Assembly: GCA_022829145.1 (NCBI GenBank)
Contig: CM040745.1
Span: forward strand, 15,983,501 to 16,047,500
Length of the DNA: 64,000 bases
From: Albula goreensis
Lineage: Eukaryota > Chordata > Actinopteri > Albuliformes > Albulidae
Direction of reading: 5' to 3'
In this document: piece by piece, positions 23,363 through 33,900 of the stretch
How the letters are laid out: every line of letters starts with the position of its first letter
How positions within the stretch are numbered: the stretch's first letter is position 1
The notes under the pieces: model-generated
Told to the model about the DNA's origin: nothing
Databases searched by the model: none
The model's input: only the letters and a program-made list of their open reading frames with translations
Translations under genes and position numbers: made by a program

Positions 23363-24500
23363 TATAGGGACTCCTACCAAACACATGCAGCCACTAAAGG
23401 TATGCCAACACACCACTGTCACCTTCTGTAGATTCTCTGCCGCTTCCTCCCCCTCTTGAGATTTCTCAAGTTATGATCGTGGCTCATTTCATGTAACCTG
23501 TCAAAGCCAGTCAATTTGTTGCTTTTGATCACACAGATACTACATGGCAAAAATTGAGAGACATTGGTTGAGAGCACAGGATAACCAATTACCTTAAGTC
23601 ACCATAGTAATGACCCTTGTCTGTGACAGACAAGACACAAAACTGGTCAGGATAAAAAGATGACAAAGTGGCCATCATGAGTTGTAAAAATAGTGAGCTA
23701 CCTTATAACTAAGATCTAAGAATCATCATGAGCCACTTCCTCTTTGGCTGTGGAACCTTTTACTGGAATTTTCCACTCTCCCTTTTATATAGCTACCTGC
23801 TATCACAGGGTGGAAGACAGGCCTCTGTATTTTCATACAATGTAGTTCAGCTGCCTCTTCAATTCAGCACTGGACAGCTCCCAAGCCACAGAGGGTAGTG
23901 GGGGATCAGAGAGATGACAGAACATGGACACACGCCCTTCAGCCAGTGTAGGTTCATTTGCCCAAACTGTCTAGACTCTAGAGCATCCAGCACTGGGCCT
24001 AGCCTGGTCTTGAACAGTCTGAGGGCCTCTGTCTCAACTACATGGTTACATTCCATGTTCTGAAATGGAAGGTTCTAGCAGGACCATCTGCCTCCCTGAT
24101 AAATCCATGTTGGACAAATTAAACATCTCAAATACAAATGGATTACACTCAGCCTTTTGGATTAGAAAAACTGGTATATAAAAACTCAATGTGATTTAGT
24201 TAAAGTGAGGCTCAGAGATTTAACATTTTGAAACTAAAGCTTTATGTCTGATACAGAAGCAGAAAATTCTTTTGCATAGGTACAAATACAATAAGCCATC
24301 TGTAAAGGTGTAATGGCTCATTGGAATTAATGTTTTGTAGTAGTTCCCAGGTGTATCCTTATCTCACCTGCACTGCAGCTGTTCTAATTGAGTAAATCTG
24401 TGTGCTTGATTTGAATTTCTTTTGTTTCCAGGTGCTTGCACTAAGAACACTTTATGGCATGGATTTGGTCAGGAAAGCCAGAGCAAGTTGAGTCAGGACC
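23363..24500. other. Intergenic spacer, no gene seen
   Basis: Mixed-composition DNA without supported exons or recognised repeats. The stretch after about 24500 belongs to the flank of a TAS2R fragment. Confidence 0.35.
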
Positions 24501-24518
24501 CTTTTTTTGCTGACTGAA

Positions 24519-24758
24519 ACATTAAGCATATATAGTATTACTATAAATGACTGTTTACACAGACACATACATAGCAAATGCAAACATTTCATGGAACATT
24601 GGGATCTTGGTCTTGTTCTCACTGTATTTAAGGCACTGGAAATCAAAATAAATTCAGACCAGGCACTCTACTGAACATCCAGAGAGTAGAGTTGAGTTGG
24701 AAACACTGTTTTGATCAGAGCACAAGTTTACAAGCTGATTTTCCAAATTCATAGAATA
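24519..24758 (+). promoter_or_regulatory. TAS2R-type upstream flank preceding a gene fragment
   Basis: Contains ATAAATGACTGTTTACA, then GCAAATGCAAACATTTCATGG, then GCACTGG with AAATAAATTCA, then GAGTTGAGTTGG and AGAGCACAAG before the remnant ATG at 24759. The same ordered blocks precede the pseudogene at 25718 and the orphan flank at 28.7 kb. Confidence 0.5.
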
Positions 24759-24925
24759 ATGTACATCCAAGTAAATAGGCCTTTTTCTATAACTGCCTGC
24801 TCATCACCTCATTTTTCTGCTCCTGGCTGATACTCTTTTACACAAGCTATCTTGTTTTTTCAAATAGTTGGTTTCATAACATATTTGATTGTAGCAATGG
24901 CATCAAGCTGTGCCACATTGAAAAC
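24759..24925 (+). pseudogene. Internally deleted TAS2R fragment (TM1 joined to TM5)
   Basis: After an ATG at 24759 the plus strand gives NRPFSI and, with a frame change, CLLITSFFCSWLI, matching TM1 of the second copy (CLLITLFFCSCLI). It then jumps directly to sequence reading IVGFITYLIVAMASSCATL, which matches TM5 of that copy (IFGFITHLTAAMSSSCSTV). TM2-TM4 are missing, several hundred bases of deletion, and the TM6-TM7 end is also gone. Frame is not maintained between the pieces. Clearly non-functional. Confidence 0.65.
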
Positions 24926-25460
24926 AAATTCAACATATGGTCTGTTCAAGAACATGTAGACATCCTGCTAGTCAGGTGAGTGATGGAATAATTGATCACA
25001 ACCTCACATTTATGAGGCAGAGCCAATTGTTGCTGTGCCAATATTGACCTTCAGCACAGTAATACATGCTTAGATCGTAGCTTCAAGACACAACTGCACC
25101 ATGAATATTTACTTTACTCCACATGCTAAAACAAGAGTTTTTTTTTTAAAACAAATTCTACTCATTTTACACTTGCAATCTAAAGGCTTCAAAGAGGCAC
25201 ATATTGTGGTTTGCTGCTGTTCTTTGGTGGGTGTTGCTCAACTTGTGGGAAGGGGACTATGTACTTCCCTGCAGCTTAGGTAACACATACCCAGCAAAAA
25301 ACAGTTTGTTAGCCTGAAATGCTTGAGGCTAAGCTTGTAGCCTAAAGAAATGGCCTTGGGGAGTGATGTCAGTGCTACAGTCAATGCAAACTCATTTAAA
25401 ATAAAAAGATATCACAAGTCAACAACAGTTCAGCAGCAGAAATTCCATTCAGCCAAATAG
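24926..25460. other. Spacer between TAS2R remnants
   Basis: No gene or repeat is recognised. The small open frame at 25101-25283 has no similarity to the receptor or any family I know. Confidence 0.35.
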
Positions 25461-25717
25461 TTGCTTATAAAAATCTCACCTATTCATGTCTATGGGTATG
25501 TTTGGTCTGGTGTTAAAATAAATGACCGTTTACATACTGTGGGGGAGGAATACACTGTGTCAAATGCAAGACTTCTCTCTTGTTTTATATGTTTCTTGGA
25601 CATTGAAATCCAACATAAATTTGAACTACCGTCATTAGTTTACCAGGTAACTACAACCAGTATGCAATAGAATTGAGCTGGTTTTGGTAACGCTTGATTG
25701 AAGCACAAGACTACATA

Positions 25718-26725
25718 ATGGCTTTCCAAATGGACAAAGTACCATATATCCTTGTGAACGGTCCTGTTGTTTCAGTCAGTCTATTCAACACCTTGTTTTT
25801 CTGCTCCTGTCTACTGATGAAAAAAAGCCCTTGAGGAGGTTTTAAAACAGCCTCTCTTGCTGCTTTTGTGGTCAGTGGTGGGATGGAATAGCTTTCTACA
25901 GTCAATCATACTTCTGTCTGTCTTTGTGGTTTCTTGGAAATAACAATGGAACATGAAAGTTGGCTTGTAAAATTGTAACAAAAAGTAGTGATGTTCAAAG
26001 ACTCATAACATTGCTCTTTATGAAGTTCAGCACACTTGCGAGTATGGCATCTACTGTGCGGTTGAGCATGTACTACCACAGCCAAATTGTACCAGCCAAT
26101 CATGAGGTCTTTATATGGATGATAAAGAACATCAAAAAACTTGTTTACTTGGGTCTGGCTATCAATGGGATTATTGTTCTGACTGACATCAAGCTGAGTT
26201 TTTTTGCAGTTATTTTTGAAAAAGCTCAAATGAAGAAATGGACACTATGCAAACTTCACTTTAATGCTTTTTAATGAGTCAAAGGCCATGGATATTAGCG
26301 TGGAGCTTCATTATATGACATTTTCATATTTTGTTTTTGAAGTGTGCTATTTCACTCTTTTTCTTGTTGTAATGTCATCATCGAGCTGCTCCACAGTGCT
26401 GTACCTGCAGAAGCACATGAAGAGGATGCAGATGTCCCTTAACAGCTCTTTCCAGCCCCCGCCTGCAGAGCCAGTGGAGGGTCACCATCACAGGCATCAT
26501 CCAGGCTGGACTCTACCTCTGCTGTTCTCTGTGGATCACCCTAGGCATTTTTTTAATAACAAATATGAAACTGGTGAGGAAGGCTTCATCGTATCCACAG
26601 TGATGTGTCTGTTCTCTTTTGGGGCCTCCATAAACATGGGCATTGAACAGAACCTATTCAGGAAACAGGAGGCTGGTCTGTCGAGCAGAGTTTATCAGAT
26701 CAGTCAGCTGTGCAAGCTCAACTGA
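25718..26725 (+). pseudogene. Third TAS2R-like copy, multiply disabled, opposite strand
   Basis: Begins MAFQMDKV (intact copy MAFYMDDV) with ILVNGPVVSVSLF and LFFCSCLL of TM1, then meets a stop. Later pieces in other frames match TM3 and loop 2 (SQIVPANHEVFIWMIKNIKKL, LGLAING) and TM5-TM7 (STVLYLQKHMKRM, then MCLFSFGASINMGIEQNLFRK), ending at the stop at 26723-26725 close to where the intact gene ends. At least three frame changes are needed, so it is dead. Within loop 3/TM6 it shares 26371-26520 almost exactly with the intact copy; a 2-nt loss there (CTCTTTCCAGC against CTCTTTCTCCAGC) is itself disabling. Its 5' flank carries the same upstream blocks as other copies. Confidence 0.8.
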
Positions 26726-28640
26726 GTAGGAACATATCCTGCACTTTAGCTCATAGATAATAAAGAGTAATTTATTTTTCATTTGCTTCTGTTTAAATAT
26801 AAGGAAGATTTAAAAAAATATTTTCAACACATTTAAATGCTGTCAATGTACATCAGAATTTTCCATATGAAATTGTCAAACAGCTTCTTGATGTGTAACA
26901 AAGACAGACTAATTGTGCTGATCAGTGGAACACGGATTTGTGGAACACATTACTGAGCTTTGTGGATACATGAATACAGTTTTCATCTCATCTCACAGAT
27001 CTGCAATATGCTCTTGAAATTTGGGGAAAAAAATTAGTGGTGTCTAAAAGGGAGGATATTGGCAGAATCTCTATCTCTGTTGAAATGGACCTTGTACTTT
27101 CTTCTTGTGAGTTAAATACAATAAAGCTGATTAATGCTGTATTGACAATATTTGACTGGGATTTGTGTAAACAGATTCATTAGAACAATTCATTGATCAC
27201 TTCTAAATTCTACACTGCAGCTGCCATATGTTTGTTATATGGTGAAAATGTGTGCCCTATACTTGACAATATCTTTCAATTTATACTTTACAGGGTGCCT
27301 GGTATAGGAAAGGTGTCCACCTCTAAAAAATGGGTTCGTCAAAGTTTCTTTGACATGATTTTTTTTCTGGGGATACAGGGTTTGTAATTGTGTTATTTGT
27401 TTTTTTAGTTTTGTGCCACTGTTTTATCTCTGATGAGTAAATGATATGCGTTGTCTTGTAACATGATTTGAGATTAAACTTGTCTGCATTTAGCTTTCAT
27501 TCATGTTTTAGTTTTGATAACATTTGTCTTGAGTTTCCTTATCATGCCTCTCCTATGGATGATCATTATCTGGAGGAGTACATGCACACACACACAGAAA
27601 TTATGTTCGAGGAATATGGATGTGCTATGATGGAGAAACTTTAATTTGTATACTGTTTGCATATGATGCATTACAAAAGGTAACGAGAGCTGCAAAGATC
27701 AAGATTATCTTGCTTTGAAAAGCAAATGTAGTTCTATGGTTATTTCAAAGGCAATGAGGCAGAGAAGTCAAATTTTTTATCCCAGTGACAACTCAGTGCA
27801 CTTTTGAACCTAAATATTCTTATGGCCTGCAATTCTACTATTTTTAAAATAATAAAGAAAAATAATTGCATACATATATAGTGCACATCAACTGGCTTGC
27901 TATTGCAAATAACATACCTAAATATGTGTCAATTATTAGTAGTTTGGAGAGATCATCGGTGTGAAATATACTGCATTCACAGGTAATTTCTCTGAGAATC
28001 AATGCAGGTTGAAAATGGACCACACATAAGAAATATAAACTCATGAAAAATATGAGCAGAAAGGAACTGAAGACAGGGACAATGGGAAGAAAAGAGAGGG
28101 GGAGATAACAGATTGAAGAATGATTCCTAAGACATTCTTGAACTGTTTTAAGAATTCTGAATCTTAAAATAGAATACTAAAGAATAGGGTTGGTTAACAG
28201 CCATTCAATTTCCCTTTATTTTAGTGGTTGTAAGGTCTAAAATGTAATGTAAATAGATCCATCCAAGACAGCAAACCCCTGCATAAAAGCCCCTTCAGGC
28301 ATGGTAGACTGTGCCTTTATAATAAGCCTAATGAAGGCAGCAGAGTGTTTGGTTACCAATCAGCCACAGGTGTCTGTATGTTCCTGTGAGTGCATGCCAG
28401 CTGACAACAGCCAAGGAGCAACCCTGCAGTCTGCTGCTCCTCATCCATCCCAGGATCAGACATGTCCAAAATGACTGCTAGAATAGTGAGGAAGCTAATC
28501 ATATGTATTTGCCAGTAAATTAGGTAAATTAGTGATAGAGGGGCTTAAATGTAAGAACATGTTCACGAGTAATGTAAAGGTCATGTGTACATTCATAATG
28601 TCATACTAGACAGACTCAGTCAGACAAGCTTATCGTGTTG
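26726..28640. other. Intergenic DNA downstream of the TAS2R pseudogene
   Basis: AT-rich with no supported gene. A slightly GC-richer piece lies at about 28260-28460. It precedes the orphan flank described next and may be old flanking duplication, but I could not match it to the other copies. Confidence 0.35.
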
Positions 28641-28900
28641 AACTTGAAAACCAAGCTCTGTTACTAGCTTAAAATGAAAGCTGTATGTATGGTGTTTCAG
28701 TAAATGACTGTTTTGCATGACACAGGCATGTCAAATGCAAAGCTGTCATGGTACATTTGTATCTGTGATTTGTTTTCTTTTAATCAGAAGAATCTGACAG
28801 CACAGTAAATTCAAATTAAGAACCTGTGATCACCAAATGAAGAGAGCTGGAGCAAAGTAAACCTGAGTTGGATGCACCAGCTTGCTGCCTACACATTTGA
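28641..28900 (+). promoter_or_regulatory. Orphan TAS2R-type upstream flank with no gene body
   Basis: Contains TAAATGACTGTTTTGCATG, then GTCAAATGCAAAGCTGTCATGG, then AGCACAGTAAATTCAAATTA and GAGTTGGATGCACCAGC. The order and spacing are those seen before the TAS2R copies on the plus strand. After 28900 no receptor-like sequence follows in any frame, so the coding part of this fifth unit has been lost or moved. Confidence 0.5.
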
Positions 28901-30750
28901 AAAAAGTAGGGATAGAAAGATGGTCGAAGAATAAAAAATGTAGAAGCACAGCTTGCAAATGGTTTATCTTTTATTGGTTCAAGATGTATGTCTGACTACA
29001 ACGCCAGAATTGTGGGATAATTCATATTAGAAGGATGGAAAAAAAAGGTTCCCAGACTGAAAACACACTAGTTACAAATATAGTACATCTTATATAAAAA
29101 AACTCTTAAAAAGTGTGATACTTGGCACACACAAAACATTGAAAAACAAATGAACAAACATACTGAGCCTCCAAAGTAGATGCATTCTGAATGACAACAG
29201 ATGCATTTGTTGTGAACAGTGGCCATTGAGATGCACACATGCCTGATTAAAAACGAATCGGTTACTCAATATGAAGCTTTTCACAGAAAATTGAAGGGAG
29301 TGAAAGCTTTCATACATCTCCATTGTAAAGATGTCTCAAGATGGTCACCATCACTGTAGGAGGTTATTCTTAGTTTTATGGTGGTTGTGAGAAATCTTTG
29401 GATAGGTTGGACAAAATGAGGTTGGGCTACAATTTTACAAATACATGGAAGAGTGGATCTTTTGGTTTATGCTTGACATGTCCAACTAACTATTTTCCAA
29501 AAGAAATCAGGTTTTACATTGCGGGAAGATATTTCATGTTTCGGTCCAATGTTCTGTTATACTGGCACCACAGGTTCCATGTTTTCTTCAGTTAACAGAT
29601 TGTAATTTGCTTGACTGACTTAATCATGAAATGCACCTCCATATATTTCCATTACAGTTTTAAGAGACAATAGAAAATATTTCCATAATGAGAATAAGGA
29701 AACTGTCAAGTATCACCTTCAAGAGATCTAGTGTTCCGTATGGAACATCCTATATGACTATATCCTCGTAAGTTGAATGGATTTGGCACATCTCAATGTT
29801 CTATCTAGAATTCAAATAATCATTAGGGAGGATTTTATCTATATTCTATGTAAGGAATGAACCACAACCAGTTGAGTGGTTGTATTAAAATAAACTACAA
29901 CAGGGTGGTGTGATGTAATACTAAGATGAAGCCTAAGGACTTTTAATCAATTAGAATTTTTTCTATTCTGTTTATTCCATGGCTGTATGAAAAAAAAAGT
30001 AGACACTCAATTAAATTAAACTAAAAACTTTTATGGCACAATGTTGTTGTTACCTTTTTGTGGTTATTTTAAGTTATAAATAGAATGTTCATTTGAAACA
30101 GAATGTTGAATGGACTTGCCTATTGAACTGGACTGGCAGTACAACCAGGAATAAATTCACTGCCATGTGTTATACTCTTTCTCCATGCAAGTTATTGAAA
30201 AAATGATCAACACCCTTTCTACTAATCAGAATTGAGTATTTAACCAAGCCATGGTGTAAGACAAAATAATCTGCTATGTAGGCCTGTGTACACGCTGTCA
30301 CCCACATACACACATGCACTCAATTTTGCTACAAATGTTTATAAAATAAAACATGCATTCACACCATAAAAACAACAAAAATACATGCATTCAGACACAT
30401 AAAATATGTTAATAATTTAGGGCATATTGCAACTGTCTGGACTAAGATCAAATCTGGTATCTAAATCATTCTAGTGCAAACCTGTTGGTGCTGACATACA
30501 TACTGTTTTACCCCAAATATTTTTCCACACTGTTGTCAGTATCCAATATTTGTGGTAAAAATCTTAATCATAAAATAATTATAAATATAACACTTTGCAC
30601 TTTGTGAGTCCTTAGTTCATTTGTAACAGAGAGAAAGGGAAAAGCTGGAAAGAGTTTCCATGCTAATTATTGGACGCATTAAGGTTCCTTTGGCAGGGTT
30701 GTCTTGACATCCGCTCTTGAAATCTGGTAGCTCCTTTTATGCGCACACAT
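28901..30750. other. Intergenic between TAS2R cluster and heg1 3' end
   Basis: AT-rich, only short chance ORFs. No repeat with recognisable ends was found. Confidence 0.4.
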
Positions 30751-30753
30751 ATA

Positions 30754-30919
30754 TTTATTCATATATAACAAATTTTTTAAAAAAGTTTTCACATTCATTT
30801 GCCATGTAGTGGTCTGTCCAGCACATTTTGCCAATGAGAAGAAGCAACCAGAGCCATGACCACATTGTTCACCTGACCAGTGACCAGAGTCTCTTGGTCC
30901 ACATGTGCGCCAGGTGCAC
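30754..30919 (-). other. heg1: heg1 3' UTR, nearest poly(A) signal
   Basis: AATAAA on the minus strand at 30754-30759 is 160 nt after the heg1 stop. Other AATAAA motifs further left (for example near 29952) could give longer transcripts, so the true 3' end is uncertain. Confidence 0.4.
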
Positions 30920-33900
30920 TTAAAAGTAGTCTCTTCGCCGCGTGTCATCGCTGATGAAGGAGGGGTTCCACTGTGCGGGGTAGATGCAGGAGTGCCGGGA
31001 CCCCGGCATACCAGAGAATGGGTACAGCCCACTCCTCTCCAGCTCCGAGTTACGCAGTGCAGGCTTCAAGAGCAAAAACATGCATCACTTAGAACAGTGG
31101 CAAAACTGCGCATCAGTCTACACAAAGAGCTAAAATAGTCTACAGAAAGTAGAAAGTAGTTTGAATTTGAGGTAAAATTAAATGTATGATTGTGTACATT
31201 AGCTTTTCCTATAGATGGGTTTGATGCCTTTCTGCGTTTTTCTGAAAACACTGCGAAGTGGAGATTCTCCTTCAGAGATTACCATAATCATTCCTGTATT
31301 CATCATCCTAACATTGTTAATATGATACATTTCAGGACCATAAAAACAGAGTAATATATGCACCACACATGCTGTGTAATACAGACACACCATACACATC
31401 ACACTTACTGAGTAGTAGATGTCAGTCATCTGCAGGAGATTTTTGGTGCTCCCGTTCTCCTGCATCTCGATGGTTTCCCTTCCCCACTCCACTGATACTC
31501 GATTATTCTTAGGGTACTCCGCATAGGGCGACATTTGGAAATCTCCACTTCTGAAAATGATTTTGTTGATGTCATTTTTGTCCTTCCTGGGAATGTACAA
31601 CAAATTACATTTGTTTATGCAATGTTCTAATTTTGCTTGACTGACTAGTTGATTGAATGCTATGCAAATGTGCCACTTACTTGCAGCAGGTGACAATTAG
31701 GGCAATAATCAGGATCAAAAGCAGAACACCGCTGGCAGGGGACACCACCACCGTGATCAGCTTATAAACTAAAAACACAAAAGTAACAACTTTACAGAGG
31801 AAAGTATTACCAGCCCCAGCAGTGGTCCATGTCTACTGCACAGTAAAAGCAGATTATAGTTTGGGTATGATCACACTGAAACTTTGGCAAAACTCATAAA
31901 AACAATGCCAATAGATACTTATTTTCATTGCAGTTATTGCTTGCTCAAACAAAATGACTGTTTCAAATACTACTATATTTAAAGACTCAACTTACAATTT
32001 CCACAGTTAAATCCACCAAATCCAAATGTGCACCTGTGGCAGAAACATAACAAGGTTTTGAGAAATCTTCATTCTTTTTAAGATACGATATTTAATAATT
32101 GATTTAACAGCTTAATTTAATTTCTAAAAAACATACCGGACACAGGTGCCATTTTCCAGTTTATAGCCATCATCGCATTCTGTAAGATCAACATAGAAAG
32201 GTTAGATTCAAAAGAGCACTGTATTGTTGCCATGTTTCTGCATTAAACAGAAATGGTTAATTAGGAGCACATGTCATTCATTTCAATTATGTGATTATTA
32301 TGAAAAATACACATAGGGTCAGAACTCAGTTCTCCTTTATATGAATTGTGTTAATTTTTTGCACAAAAGGAGACGACTAACATTTTATCTTTGCCTCTTC
32401 CATTACAAAGCTCCCGAAACCTCACTACCCTTTGAAATGTCCCCTGCAGTCCTGCCCATTGACTCGCCTGTCACCTGCTGCTGTGCCCATCGCAAGCCCC
32501 ATACCTCTGCAGGACAGGTCCTCAGTGTTGTGTTTGAAGTATCCGGCATGACACTGGCAGAATGTTGTGCCATCGTTGTCAGTGCAATTGGTCCGTTCTG
32601 TGTCACATTTGGTCTCCTGAGCCGCACACAGGCTTTCAGCTGTGACAGAGGGACAGGGGCATCACACACTCCTCCTGCGCTCATAACCCCAAGCCCCAGA
32701 GGGCATTCTCCTGTCATTTCAATCCTCTCATGAGTCATACATCTCTTCTAAATTGGCGCCATTTATTCATTTAATACATACATTTTTGCCCAGCTGTTTC
32801 AAAATGATGTACATAAATATTTAATATTTTTAATCACTCTTTTTCTGATATTTCCAATTGCTGCTGATCGCACATGCTGAATGGTTAATATTTACATGTT
32901 CATCTTGAGCTGGAACTTTCTTATTTATGATATTTAATATAATTGCTTACAAAACTATTCTTCAATTGGAAAACTTTGTTGCCAACTATAAAATAAGCAT
33001 TTTGTAAATGATGTGCCTTTGGTCGCATGTATGCATAGCTATTTTAGGGCACCTCTGACAAGTACTCAGAGTGCATGTGGTGGTGAAGATCAGAACTGGT
33101 GTTAAAGCACTCAACCTCAAAGCTACAGATCTGAATTATCTTTCACTATTTTTCAAATGCTGCTTAGCTTGAACATTTTTAGGCTTTAAATTGTTTCCAT
33201 TTTTACTTGTGTCCTCACTTTAAGTTCAGAGGAGCGAGTAAGGCTGTAACCAATGGAAAGCCAGCTGTTCACAGAAAAAAGACTGCAAAATGGTGCATAT
33301 TTGACAACTTTATCCAGGTGTATAGGGAAGATCTTGACTGCACAGACTCTGTAATAACATTATCTGAAATATGTTGGTTCTGATCACTGAGGTGTAAAGT
33401 TTGGTATGAGTGGATTTATTGGGTAAACAGAGGGACAAAATTCATTGACTGGCAATGAATGCTAAAACAGGTATTGAGAGAAGGCTCATCCTGAAAGGTG
33501 ATGATGAGGTAAATGGAGAGAAGCCCTACCCTTGTAGCTTAAATGAACTGCTTCCCTGCAGTGCATCACAGTCTGACTGCAGTTCTTCAGGAACCTGTCT
33601 ATGTTTTTGGTCACATCCGCACGCGTGACTTGTGCAGACATGGAAAACGTGTGCACAGCAGAGAAGTGCACCACATCCCCTTCACTTGGGAGAGAAGCAG
33701 ACAGAGGGACACCTTTACTACTTGTTCATTACTCCATGACCATGCCAAAATCTGGCTGTGCTGTGTTTAGCCAAACTCATTCTCTGTGCTTCTATGTCAA
33801 ATACTCATTTCCTCTAACTCAATTCTTATAACATACACACACACACACACAAGCACACACACACTAAATTACCTTAAAACATGATAATCGTCCAAGGAAA

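Noticed and set aside
22988-23422. 144-codon minus-strand Gly/Lys/Glu-rich open frame
   Set aside because: Entirely within and around the foldback element; the repeated GGKEE phrases come from its GGAGGAAAGG units.
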